The notes under the pieces were generated by a model. The model did no database searches and was not told the DNA's origin. It saw only the letters and a list, made by a program, of their open reading frames with translations. A stretch of DNA of 64,000 nucleotides, from contig NW_026251390.1 in NCBI RefSeq assembly GCF_025118155.1, forward strand, positions 620,001 through 684,000, written 5' to 3'. Numbering within the stretch: the stretch's first letter is position 1; each line of letters opens with the position of its first letter. Source of the DNA: Cokeromyces recurvatus. Its lineage: Eukaryota; Mucoromycota; Mucoromycetes; Mucorales; Mucoraceae. The translations under genes were made by a program, and so were the position numbers. This document shows positions 1 through 11,823 of this stretch, one piece after another.

Positions 1-1833
1 ATACATTAACAAATGTCTTTCGATCCATACGGTCTTTTACTTCATAGCCTGTGTAAATTGCATTATCAATAATCGTTTTATTATCGCTATAAAATATGCC
101 TGTATTATTTATGGTAAAGTCTTCTGTAATTAACGTTGATACACTTTTCAGATAGTTCATTAATTGAGAAGGTGTATAGTCAGCTTGTGATAAAAATATT
201 GCCATTGTTCCAGCTACATCTAGAATTTTTTTTTAAAAAAAAAATCAAATATAAGACGATTATGTATGTTTAATAAAGGAATATACATACGTGGTGCTGC
301 CATTGAAGTGCCTGTTAATGTCTTTGTTGCTGTCTTGGATGTATGCCAAATAGATTTGATATTTGTACCTGGAGCAAAACTTTGAAAAATGTGTTATACA
401 TATATGAATTCTTAATTTTTTTTTGAAGACTATTATTGTTCTATTTTACATATCAACGCATTTGCCAAAATTAGAATAATATGAAACAGAATCATCTTCG
501 TTTATTGCACCAACTGTAATTGCACCTGGTGTTGAACCTGGTGAATATTTACAAGCATCTTCACCATAATTACCGGCTATATTTCAATCTTTATGAGTAT
601 ATACATATTAGCAATATATTTGTCTTTTTTTTTTTTTTAAGTTAAATACCTGCAATTGAAAAATGTATACCAAGTGAGATTGCTTCTTGAATCGCTTCAT
701 TTGTAACTTGACTGTAAAAAGAGCCCAAAGATAGACTAGAATACAAATATGCTTTAAAAAAAATAAGATCGTTAACTTTGATTATTAAAATACTTTACTT
801 GACAATGCTTTTAGCATTCTTTTGAGATATGTGTTGCTTAACTATCCATTGAAGGCCTATTAAAATATCTGAAAGATGTCCATTTCCATCATTATCTAGA
901 ATTTTCACAGATACAATATTTGCTCCTTTAGCAACGCCATATTTTGTTCCACAACAAACGCCGGCAACAAATGTACCATGTCCATTAGAATCGAATGGAT
1001 CGTCCGGATCTCCAACTACTGTTTTCCCTATTGTTACTCGACCAGCGATATCAACATGATCCTCAAGAATACCCGAATCCATTAAATAGACTGTAACCCC
1101 TTTCCCCTAAAAACCCCCCTCCCGAGTTTTGTTAGCCTTTTTTTTTTCTCTCTTCTTCTTCATTGATTATTTATTATCATACAAGAATACCTGATCAGAA
1201 GCGAATTTATAATAACCATCTGTGCCTTCCCTCTGATCTATTCTATCAAGACCCTAAATTAAAGTTTATCGTCAAGCAATTTATTTGTTGATGATAAATA
1301 AAAAAGTTTACCCAACTAGGAGGATTTGTTTGTATAAATTCTTGCAATGAAAAGGTAACATCTTTGATCCAATAATGAATTGGTTCATTTTGATCTTCGT
1401 TAAACATGATATTATTAGTTATATTTTTTCTAGTGGCATTTGTATTTAGCAAATTTTCGATATCTTCTGAATGAAATTTTCCTGTATACCATCTAAATTT
1501 TCCAATACTGTTATATTTAATGTGTGTAAAATTATGAGTTGAATCTGTCTTGACAGTATTCATTCTAGGTGTGTCATTATATATTGCATTTGTAGAATTT
1601 ACATGATTGTTATTCGTGACTTGATGCAGTTTCATACGTTGTATTTGATTTCTGATTTTAAGTGACTTTATATTTGGTTTAAAAACAATAATATAATTGC
1701 TGGTGGTAGATATGTCAGACTGTGTTGGTTTTATTTGTTGACTATCATCAGCTAGAACATTTAAAAAAAGGTATTGAAAAATAAGATTAAGCCTAAAAAA
1801 TAATAATAGAAAATAGAATAATTTGAACACCAT
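1..1833 (-). CDS. Secreted proteinase K-like subtilisin protease (partial, 3' end beyond window)
   Basis: A subtilisin-family (S8A) serine endopeptidase, expected to be secreted and self-activated by removal of an I9-type prodomain. Seven exons can be joined in frame: 1833-1312, 1253-1191, 1106-799, 735-650, 576-450, 379-291 and 219 to the left edge. The start at 1833 follows a long T tract (as read on this strand) and opens a hydrophobic signal peptide ending near VLADD. The prodomain follows, then the mature start with PSWGLDRIDQR. The catalytic Asp lies in YLMDSG, the His in NGHGTFVAG, the oxyanion Asn in AGNYGED and the Ser in TGTSMAAPHVAG, so the enzyme looks intact. The substrate-cleft motif NLSLGS is also present. 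After the catalytic Ser a C-terminal part continues off the window, so the true length is unknown. No regulatory signal was recognised beyond the poly-T tract. Confidence 0.93.
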
Positions 1834-2737
1834 TTTTCTTCCAAAAAAAAAAAAAAAAAAAAAAAAAAAAGAAAGTATATATAGGATTCCTTTTATATAC
1901 AACAAAATATTATTTTAGAGTATCATGGAGATACAAGGCTAATAACTTCTAAATACTCGTGTCGTACGATGTTAATTTGAATGTTTTTGACAATTACTAT
2001 TAACAGGTTTTATTACCTATCATTTGATGAAATAATAGTGTTTATGTATAATTGCTTTATATACAAGTATTGCATACTTATAAATGTTTCCCTATCTAGT
2101 TTTAATTCACTTGCAATGATATATGTATGTGTATATAACTAATTTGCTGTATAACCATCAAGTTATATTATCTCGTTTATATATATGTATATATATATAT
2201 TTAAATTTGTCGGTTGATTTTAACTGGTTTGTATAGTGTATATATCTTGTTGTAAGTCAAATATATACAAATATCTATTGTATATACAAATATATTTATA
2301 TATATAACGCTATATACATTATAGATTAAGCTTTGCGTAATTATATAAAAATATTTTTTTTTCCTTTTTCCATTTGTAAGACAAATGCGGGGGAAAAAAA
2401 GTATGTTCCGTCTTGAAAATAAAGATGAGTACAATCTTATCTTGGGATATATCCTCCTCTTGGAATAATCTTAGGTTTTAGTATTGTCATTGGATTAACA
2501 CCAGAACATTGCCTACTATTAACTTAATAAAAGCTATATAAAAATAAAAAAAGGGCTCATTCTACATTATTTCTATAATTTTACAACGTTAAAACACCTG
2601 CAATATACTCTATCAGTATTATAATAATTAAATAATGAGGGAAGCAAGGAAGCGTGTGCTTTAATATACACTAACTCCAGAAATGCTTAAATCTATTTAA
2701 ACATATATACTCAAATGTTAGTCATCAAGTAAAGCAT

Positions 2738-2768
<31 letters not shown>

Positions 2769-4230
2769 ATATTTATAAACATAATTAAATATTTTAGTAA
2801 TCAGTATAAGCCAGACTTAGATGTACTTGAAAAACATTTTATTAAGTGCCAGATCGTTTATTTTTGGCTGTTTAGAATGAATAGAACTAAACATTATTTT
2901 AAACTAGATTGTTCATTAACATATCTATCCTAATAAGATAGAGAATACCTTACTTAATCTAGGAATTCATTATTAGTACTAGTTTGACATGCTTCTGCTA
3001 TATAAAAATTAAGTATAGAGTCAACATCTAAAAGTCTTTTTTTTTTTTGTATTTCTTATTGATTTTAGACCAGTAGTCTCCAATTTAGGCCCAAAGAATA
3101 CTTGGTGACATAAATAGAGGTTGGTGATCTCTTTTGTTTATAGCATCTACAACGAACCTCATATAATGTATTCTACAATTATTGATAACCATGTAGAATC
3201 ATTACCTATTATAAGAGACAGTCAATAATGTTCATATTTACTCTTATTCTGTTATAAATCTTAATATTGGTTGGTTCGTTAACTCTTGACAAAACTCTGA
3301 CACCTATCATTTAGGTATTAAGGCCTAGTTTATTGATGAAAATGTGGTTCTTCTGAATATCAGTGTCTAATTCTTTCCATTTACTTACAATTTCATGACG
3401 GGGGACGGATTGTTTGTGCAGCATCTCTGTCCAGTTAATACTATGATGATCGCTTCAACGAGGAGAAAAAAAATCCCCCCCACTATTTTTCTGTCAAGTG
3501 CGCTCATAAGAGCAGGAAGCGAAATTGTATGGTATAGACCCAACTAGAATTCTATCTGGCAATCAGCATTTTTAATATAAGTTACTTTGAAATTTGTTAA
3601 AGTAAATGTATTTGATGTATCTTTTATGGTTTCTCGCGATCTTTGATTCAAGTAATGCTTTAGTGTATTCAACAAATACCGATGACTGATCATATAGCTA
3701 TCTTGTAAGCTGAGTCCCTTAATGTTCTCTCTCGACATAACTGAAGTTACTTTGATAACTATATTGATGCATTACTTACAGACATCTGTTGATTATTCTC
3801 ACTGGTATTTATTAACAAAGAGTTATTTCTGACAACACTGCTTTCCATCTTTAGATAATTTTAGACAATCCGTCTATAACACCTTTATGATAAATTTACA
3901 TGTTTTGATGAAGGCCTTACTTTAACTTATATTCCAATCCTCTGAATATCGATGACCTGTCTTGACCGTAAACATGTTCTTTATTAGTATCTTGATTGGT
4001 TCTTGAGTGATAAACCTAAACCTTACATAGACCATTTGCAATTTTACTTTGCTTGTTGTTTTTTTTCATTCTATTTGGCTAAATCTATATGCATGGTCAA
4101 TTTACAACTGCTCTGTACTGTCAAGAGCCTACTATTCCTTAATTTGAATTAGTTGCTCTACCAACAGCCTTTTTTTTTTCACGGGACACCTCTCTTTGGT
4201 CTGTTCATTAACCAGCTATCTGTACTACAG
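1834..4230. other. Long AT-rich intergenic region
   Basis: About 2.4 kb with no convincing gene. It starts with the 28-nt A tract at 1843-1870 that forms the upstream region of the protease. It holds TA-dinucleotide stretches near 2175-2300 and 2740-2770. A 64-codon open frame on the minus strand at 3544-3738 has no recognisable motif. The part from about 3060 to 4140 is less repetitive and could be an eroded gene or element, but I recognise no protein signature in any frame. Confidence 0.5.
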
Positions 4231-4241
4231 TCCTTCATAAT

Positions 4242-4531
4242 ATGGGGTATTTATTTCATGGTCAAATCACTCCTTCTTCTCAAGATCCTGGTACCCAACT
4301 AACTGGTGCAGTGATTATCTTTGTAGTCATGTTAGTATTCAATTATTGTTTCTGTTTTTATTTTATTCTCTTGAAGTTGTCCCTTTTAGCGGTTAAAAAG
4401 GGGGGGGGAGGAAGAGTTTTATTACTTTTTTTTTTCATTTCAGCACTGACCTGAATAATACAGCACAACAAAAAGCTGTTATATATTCATTAGTTTTTTT
4501 TTTGGGTTTATTTTAAAAATAAAGTCCTATA
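4242..4531 (+). CDS. Possible two-exon small membrane protein (weak)
   Basis: An ATG at 4242 opens 30 codons ending in a hydrophobic stretch (GAVIIFVV). A GTTAGT donor near 4330 and a pyrimidine-rich acceptor ending at 4443 would join it to a second short exon that continues in frame through a second hydrophobic segment to TAA, giving about 53 residues with two possible membrane spans. The T-rich intron and strong acceptor are in its favour. Its short length, lack of a recognised family and position next to possibly eroded sequence count against it. It may be a remnant of a larger gene. Confidence 0.25.
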
Positions 4532-4678
4532 ATTTAATCTTACATTTGCTGAAGAGGAACTAATTACTTCCAAATAATGTGAACCAATTAAATTTGATTT
4601 TAATGCAATTTGTATTTATTACAGCTTTTTTTTTTTCATGTCAAAACAGATGATCATTATAATCCCGCCCCCGGGAAG

Positions 4679-4720
4679 TTTTTTTTTTTTTTTTTTTTTC
4701 TTTTTTTTTGTTGTTTTTAC
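4679..4720 (+). promoter_or_regulatory. Poly(T) tract upstream of the CBS-protein gene
   Basis: About 22 T residues followed by further T-rich sequence end some 25-65 nt before the ATG at 4747. Poly(dA:dT) tracts in fungal promoters are known to exclude nucleosomes. That role here is inferred from position only. Confidence 0.45.
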
Positions 4721-4746
4721 TTTATTTTAGTTTTTACTTAATCAAA

Positions 4747-5250
4747 ATGATGGAAAATAACAGAGAAGGCATAACAACTAGTACAAAGAAATGGGCAATG
4801 ATTCCCGTTTCAAGTCTGATTCATAATCAAAAAGTGATTGAAATGTAAAATAAATAAATAAATAAATAAACATTTCAAATATAAATGCATAAATTTATAA
4901 TTATACATTTTAGTGACGGTAATCTTTCTGTTGAAGAGGCCTGCCAAGTTCTTGTGGAAAATAATATATCATCTGCACCAGTTTATGCACATGGTGAAAG
5001 GGGACATTATATTGGAATGTTTGATTACGGTGATGTAATTGCCTATATTCTTTTGGTTTTGCATCGTAAACCTGGTCAGCCTGATAGTGATGATATTGTT
5101 GACACAGAATCATTTGAAATAAAAGATATTGTTCATAGAGCATTACAAGGATACAAAGTGCCTGTTCGTATGGCAAGTGGTAAGTAGGTTTAATTTTGAA
5201 GAAGAGTAGTATTATTTGCAATATCTGCTCATATATAAAAATCCTCTCTC

Positions 5251-5288
<38 letters not shown>

Positions 5289-6298
5289 AGATCTATCACG
5301 TAAGAATCCATTTTATTCGATAATGCAGGAAGCTACATTATTATCAGCAGTAGAGGTATTTGCGTGTGGTACTCATAGAGGTAAATATGACTTATACACG
5401 AGTTTTATTTTATCTTACTAAAATATGTATATAACTTTTATTATTAGTGAGCATTTTAAAGCCAGATGGTGAAGTTGCTGGTATTCTATCTCAGTCTACA
5501 GTTGTTAAATATTTGTTTGAAAATCGTAAGCAATTCCCAGAAATTGATGAAATATTAGATAAATCGGTAAGGTGAAAGAGTTTATAAGGTAGTATAAAAA
5601 TAATAATTTTATTGTTTATGTAGATTCGTCAATTAAATCTTGGTGATGAAACAGTTATCAGTGTTGACGCAAGTGCTAATGTATTAGAGGCTCTTTCTTT
5701 AATGAGTACAGTTTCTATAAATTGTCTTTAATGCGTAAATTTAAAATTAATAGTTTCCTTTTTTAATTAATAGGCACTCATGGTATCTCATCTGTAGCTG
5801 TACTTCGTGGCGGAAAATATGTTATAGGAAATATAAGTTTAACAGACGTTAGAGTATGTAGAACTAGTGTGTAAATGTGAGTAATAGTAATAGTGAAATT
5901 AAATTATATCTTAATTATAGCATGTTATGAAGGGATATAATCATCGTTTACTTTGGAAGACATGCTTACAGTTTGTTAGTCATATTAGAACTCAGCAAGG
6001 AATTGCGGATGGACAAGTAAAAAAAAAAAAAGGAAATTATCATAATAGAAGCATTATAGACTTATCTATATTCTTTCATTAGGATCGCTTACCAGTCTTT
6101 GATGTTCGTCAAGAAACTTCATTAGGATTTACCATCGCCAAATTACTTGCAACAAAGGCGCATCGTGTTTGGGTTGTAGATGAATGTAATCAAGCAACTG
6201 GCGTAGTATCTATGACAGATGTTATTCGTGTCTTTGCCTCTATAGTGGGAGTTCAAGCACAGGAACGTCGTGCTAGTGTGGCTGCTTTTAACCGTTAA
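4747..6298 (+). CDS. Four-CBS-domain protein (Sds23/Snf4-gamma-like)
   Basis: Eight exons can be joined in frame, beginning 4747-4844, 4914-5179, 5333-5380 and 5448 onward, and ending at TAA 6296-6298. The product has about 330 residues, made almost entirely of four CBS motifs (two Bateman modules), which bind adenine nucleotides in this superfamily. Typical strand-helix segments are VIEIDGNLSVEEACQVLVE, NISSAPVYA, GISSVAVLRGGKYVIGNIS and AHRVWVVDE followed by TGVVSMTDVIRVF. No kinase or other catalytic domain is attached. The length and architecture fit the AMPK gamma subunit (Snf4) or the Sds23/Moc1 family that regulates PP2A-type phosphatases. The segment reading WKTCLQFVSHIRTQQGI leans towards Sds23, but I cannot separate the two without alignment. 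The intron 5 donor (GTACAG) is the only unusual splice site. Confidence 0.85.
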
Positions 6299-7127
6299 AA
6301 GATATTTATATACATATATTGGAGAAAAAAAGACAGTTTGTTTTTATTCATATCTAAATTTTACTTACTAAAAAGAAGCATTTGATATATACTACTGCAT
6401 GTACAAAAAAATAATTTTTTTTCTTTTCAAATTAGATCATTGATACATATTATAATCATAAATTCAACTTATTAATGGAGAGAGAGAGAGAGAAAGAAAG
6501 AGAGAGAGGATTACGTAATAATGTTATCAACGAGAGGATTTTTATTCCTTTAATAAATATATTATGATAACATTTTTCTAACGTGTTAAATACCTTCATC
6601 TTATTTTGTTATCTATAGTAAACCTCTTTCGACTGTTTAGTATGTATCTGAAGGAAAGCAGGAGAGTATAAAAATTTGAAAGTTTATTATGTACAACAGT
6701 TTTATTGCATAATATTAAAATGACCCTAATTTGGAAAAATTATACAGCGAAGAAATATCGTTGACAAAAAAAAAAGACCATTCATTCTTGACTGTTAATA
6801 TAAATGGCATTTCAAGTTGGACTAAATAAGGAATAGTTACTTATAATGATGATAATGTCTCCTTTTAATTACAGAAATACGCGTTATTATTTTATTATAT
6901 TTTTATCCAGAAAGGCACTCAAGTCAACTGTAGAATAAAAAGTTTTACCGTAATCTTGTATAATATGTCTAAAATAGGTAAAATTATCCTATACTTTCTA
7001 CCTTGGCTATGAAACATGAAGTAACCCCTCTTGGGTATATAAAAGGGATAATTATAACATCAGAGTCTTGATTTAGTACTTATCTTTAACATATAGTTAT
7101 ATATATACTATTTCGTTAAAAAAAAAA
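6299..7127. other. Intergenic region upstream of the A-T-R reductase
   Basis: An 829-nt non-coding stretch. It contains a GA-rich repeat at about 6479-6508 and, near its right end, a TATA box. No open frame of note. Confidence 0.6.
7036..7044 (+). promoter_or_regulatory. Candidate TATA box of the A-T-R reductase gene
   Basis: The sequence TATATAAAA followed by GGG lies 84 nt before the ATG at 7128, a good position for a core promoter element. A run of 10 A residues then directly precedes the ATG. It is one of the clearest TATA elements noticed in the window and may mean the gene is regulated rather than constitutive (inference). Confidence 0.55.
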
Positions 7128-10100
7128 ATGTCGGCCAATATCCAATCAGATGTATCATTCCTTGATGGCTATACTGTTACTGATCATTTCAAGGCATTTA
7201 TCAACTATTTAAATGCACAATCTAAAGTTCATGACGATAAAGTGTTTGCTCGTTACTATTCTGATGGTAGATACAAGACTCTAACTTATGCTCAAATTGA
7301 TCATCTCTCTACTAATTTGGCTTGCAAGTGGGTTAAGAATGCAGTAAACGCTAACGTTATTTCCTTGATATGTGATCATTCTGTTACTTACTTGATCATT
7401 ATGATCGCTATTATGAAATTACGTGTAACTATGATGGCCGTATCTACTCGTAATTCTGAAGCTGCTATTACGAATTTGCTGGAAAAGACTAATTCTAAAC
7501 TTTTTATTGCTGATGAAAAATACAGTGCCATTGCTAGTGCTGCTGCCTCTAATGTCCCTAATGTTAAGATCATCACTATTACTTTCCTTGACATTGATAC
7601 TCTTCTTAAAGAACCTTTAAATCCTGACTATAAACAATTACTGGATATGAGTTTTTCTGATGATGACAAAGAGAAATCTGCTTTAATTATCCATAGGTAA
7701 ATTTATTTATACCGTATATAATTATTTAATAAGAAAAAAAAAAAAAAAAACTCACGCAAATATTTTATATAGTTCTGGTTCGACTTCATTCCCTAAACCT
7801 ATCTATCTTAGTAACAGATATTTGCTCAACATGTTAAGGTGTTACCATTTGATTGTCAATGCTAAAGAAGGTTTAGAAAAGATTACTGATAAAGATGTTA
7901 TGCTTACTTGTGCACCACTGTAAGTTGTATTTTAAATCAAATACATTTTTAAATGGAGATTTAATGTTTTTTTTTTTTTTTTTTTTTTTTGTATTAGCTT
8001 TCATATTTTTGGTGTCTTTGCCTGTTTCTCTATGGTCACCTTTGGGGCCAGCACTATTTTCTTACCTAAACTTCCTGCTTCTCAATCTGAAATTCATGAA
8101 TCATTTGTCTCAAATAAATGTACTTTACTCTGTGCACCTCCTCTTATCCTAGAAGAAATGATTTTTTACCTTAAAGAACATAATGACTTTACTCATGTTA
8201 GACGCCTAAAGTATATTCTCTTTGGTGGTGCCCCATTTAAACGCGAATCAGGTGACTGGCTTCATGCTCAAGGTATTAATATTCATACGATGTATGGTAC
8301 GACTGAAATTGGGCCTATTATGACATCTGATATGAACAATAACAGTAAAAGCTGGAATTCTGTTTCTATGTTTGACTGCTATGATTCAGAGGGCAAGCCT
8401 TATGCCGTCTATGAAATAAATGACCCTTCTGAACCGGATGTCTATCACCTTTACTTACGTGCCGATTCTCCTTACATGGCTACTGGTGTGGGCAATCGTG
8501 AAGATGGTGGTTATGATACAAATGATCTCTTTAAACAAGATCCTAATTGCCCCGGTCGCTATCAATATTTAGGTCGTCGTGATGATACTATTATTATGGA
8601 GAATGGTGAAAAGACAAACCCGCTTCCTATGGAAGGTACTATTCGTGAAAGCCCCATGGTGAAGCAAGTTGTTGTACTTGGTCAATCTCGTCAATGTACT
8701 GCTGCTCTGATTGAAGTGGATATGGATTATGCTATACATTTCGGACCTGAGGATATCATTGCAGCTGTTCATGATGCTGTTAAAGAAGCTAACAAGGAAT
8801 GTCCTAATCATAGTATCATTCTTCCTCAAATGGTTAAAATTTTACCCTTTGATCAACATTTACCTTCTACAGATAAGGGTACAGTCATTCGTAAGAGGGT
8901 TACTGCTGACTTTAAGGAAATGATCGATAAACTCTATTATGATTTCTTGGAGGGCCCTAAACGAGGTAAACTTAGTAATGACGATAGCTCCACTTGGGTA
9001 CCTGAACAAGTGGAAAATTTCTTGATTGATAGTGCTGCTGATGTCTTGGGTATTGCTAAATCATCGTTCAAGGATCATCATCAATCTATATTTGACTTGG
9101 GCCTTAACTCTCTTTTATCTATTCAACTTCGTAATAAGATTGCTCAGTATTTTGATAATGTCCCTCAAAATTTCTTATTTGAACATCCAAGTATTCATTC
9201 TATGCGTAGTGCCCTCTTGAGTGATCAAAGGGAAGATATAAATGAACAATTAGAGAAACGGACTCATGAAACTCAGGAACTGGCTAAGAATTATATCAAG
9301 AAAGCGAAGGCTGATTTCCCTTTTGCAAAGAATGATTATAGCGACAAGAGGGATAAGGTTATCCTCTTAACAGGTGCCACAGGTTCTTTAGGTTCCTTTA
9401 TGTTACGCGATTTATTAGAAAACAAGGAAGTGAAGAAAGTGTATTGTTGTGTCCGTGGCCAGGCCGAGAAGTTATTTGAGCGTCTTATTGAATCATTTGA
9501 ATCTCGTGACTTGAATGTCACTCTCTTAAAGACGGATCGTGTTGAGGTGTTACCGATGAACTTCAATGAGCCTTTCCTTGGCTTCTCTGAAGAAAAATAC
9601 AATCAACTGAAAGAAGAGGTTACCATTGTTCAACACTGTGCCTGGTTACTTGATTTTAATATGAATATTGAGCACTACGATAAGGAGTGTATCGCACCCT
9701 TCTATAATTTGTTAAAGTTTGCTTATAAGGAAGTGAACCCGATGCATGTTCACTTTATCTCTAGTGTCTCTGCTAGTGCCGCTGCTGGTGAGGAGATTGC
9801 GGAAGAGCCTTTACCTCTTGATGCCCACGTCACTATGCCTATGGGTTATGCTCATTCCAAGTTTGTAGTCGAAATTTTGTTCAACTATTTGACTGTCGAA
9901 AAGAACTTCCCCTGTTATGTCGAACGTCTTGGCCAAGTCTGCGGTGACTCTATCAATGGCGTATGGAATATCTCTGAACAATATCCTTTAATGTTTATTG
10001 GTGGTGGCTCAGTGATGCACAAGATGCCTGAATTAGATACTGTTATTGATTGGATTACAGTAGATTATGCCTCTGCCTCTATTGTGGAAATTATGCTTCG

Positions 10101-10455
10101 TACTGCTTATTTGTCAGCCGATAACAAGAATTGTGTCTATCACGTTGTAAATCCTAACCTTATTCATTGGGTCGATGTCCTTGAGGCGATGAAGGGGGCT
10201 GGTATGAAATTTGAAACTATTTCAACTAGCCAATGGGTTGAAGATCTTGCCAAGGATACTACTAACCCTGCTAGTAAGCTTCTTTCCTTTTATGAATCCA
10301 ACTTTAATGATAGTTTCAAGTTCCCTATTTGGCAAACTAAGAAGACAAGTCTTATAGCCCCCATCATTAAGGAATGTCCCGTTTTAGACACTAATTTGTT
10401 TGCCAAGTACTTGAAGCGTTGGCAAACTGTTGGTTTCTACGATCCTTCCCTCTAG
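7128..10455 (+). CDS. NRPS-like carboxylic acid reductase (adenylation-thiolation-reductase)
   Basis: A single-module enzyme of 1057 residues from three exons (7128-7696, 7773-7919, 7998-10455). The order is adenylation, carrier, then NAD(P)-dependent thioester reductase, the layout of Lys2-type and carboxylate reductases that turn an acid into an aldehyde or alcohol through a carrier-bound thioester. Adenylation motifs: SSGSTSFPKP (spanning the first intron), MYGTTEIGP, YLGRRDD and TDKGTVIRKR with the conserved Lys. Carrier motif DLGLNSLLSIQL carries the phosphopantetheine Ser. The reductase has a Rossmann motif, LLTGATGSLGSFMLRDLL, and YAHSK as the YxxxK active site. There is no condensation domain, and the chain is clearly shorter than the roughly 1,400-residue Lys2, so it is probably not the lysine-synthesis enzyme. 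The substrate cannot be read from the sequence. No tailoring genes lie beside it. Confidence 0.9.
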
Positions 10456-11823
10456 ATCTAATTAGATATTTCATCTATTTTACAGGGCCTATTTCTATTA
10501 TATATGTATATTACCGTTTTATATAAAACTATCAAATTATATTAATTTAGTAACAAATATAATGTAATGAAACAATAAATTCTATAATATATAAGAACCG
10601 AAAAAAACGGGATTTTTTTTTTCCCAGATAGACTGCAATTATACAAATATTAATAAAAAAGAAATTTATTCACTATATTAAAAATTGTAACTTTGTTATT
10701 GTCCTATGTTTAATAGATAAAGTACAGCTTATCTTATCCTATGATGTGTATGAATATATAATTAAAAATTTGCTTGTAATTGACACATAACATAAATTGC
10801 TTTTATATATAAATGCATACATGTATATACATAATAGATTATTCTAGAAAAAAAAAGGATACAATATTAAGATTCATATTCGATATTATTTTTTTTTCAA
10901 TATCTTTGTACAATTATAACCAATATATCATTGATAGATCTGTCTTCCCAATCATGAGGTACGTTCTTTTTAAGTCCAAGAAAAATACAAAATACGTACA
11001 AGTGATATAGCTATTTAATAAACTTGTTAGAAAAAAGAAAAGAAAAGTGTCTATATACTTTATAAAAGAAGACTATAAGATCAATTTTTAAATGAGCATA
11101 GATAAGGAAGTATAATAAGGCTTCCATCATACATACTTTTTTTTTTCCCTTGAAAATCTGTAGATTATGGAGTCTTTTTTTTTATTTTTTTTTTAACAAA
11201 TAATGAGGATTGGTTACACTCAAGTAATAATTTATTATGACGGTCTATAAACTTAATTTCACAGGCACAATTCGAATTGTATTGGAGATTTAAATTTTTA
11301 CTATACAAAAGCATAAACTTACACTTTTTGTTACATGTTTTAATAGTACGCAGAATTCAGCGCACGTGCCCCCCCCCTCAAAGTCCATGAATCCTCCTTC
11401 TCTCCCTCCTTTTTATATTCATTTATGATCTATTATAAAATATTTATTACTGCAGACATAAATTACACATCATTTCTTGAACTTTGTACATTCTTATTGG
11501 CTCAATTTCATATATGCCTTCTTTCATTTCAATTAGTACTGTTGATGTCTACTTTTTTTTTTCGTATTGAAACATTTTGTTGATTTAATACAAAAGTTGC
11601 ATCATGTACTGACACAAAAAAAAAAAAATAATATCTGAGTTTAAATTACTCTGGATAAAAAAAAAATGCAATTTTCGGATTAAGTCAAGTGCCAAAAAAA
11701 AAATATAAAGTACTTATCAGCTGTGTGTTTTATCTTCCCACTTGATTCTCTATCTCTCTCTCTTTTTTTTTTTTTTTTATTATTATTATTTTTTTTAAAA
11801 AAAAAATAGCATAAATAATAATA
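10456..11823. other. AT-rich intergenic region
   Basis: About 1.4 kb with no supported gene. A 65-codon open frame at 10813-11010 is low-complexity and has no motif. Its right end, from about 11763, is a T tract, TTA repeats and then a T8/A10 junction directly before the ATG of the permease. Confidence 0.55.

Noticed and set aside
1246..1905. Minus-strand frame starting at 1905 with a Phe run in its N terminus
   Set aside because: The extra residues come from the promoter poly-A tract. The ATG at 1833 opens a proper signal peptide, so the longer start was not used.
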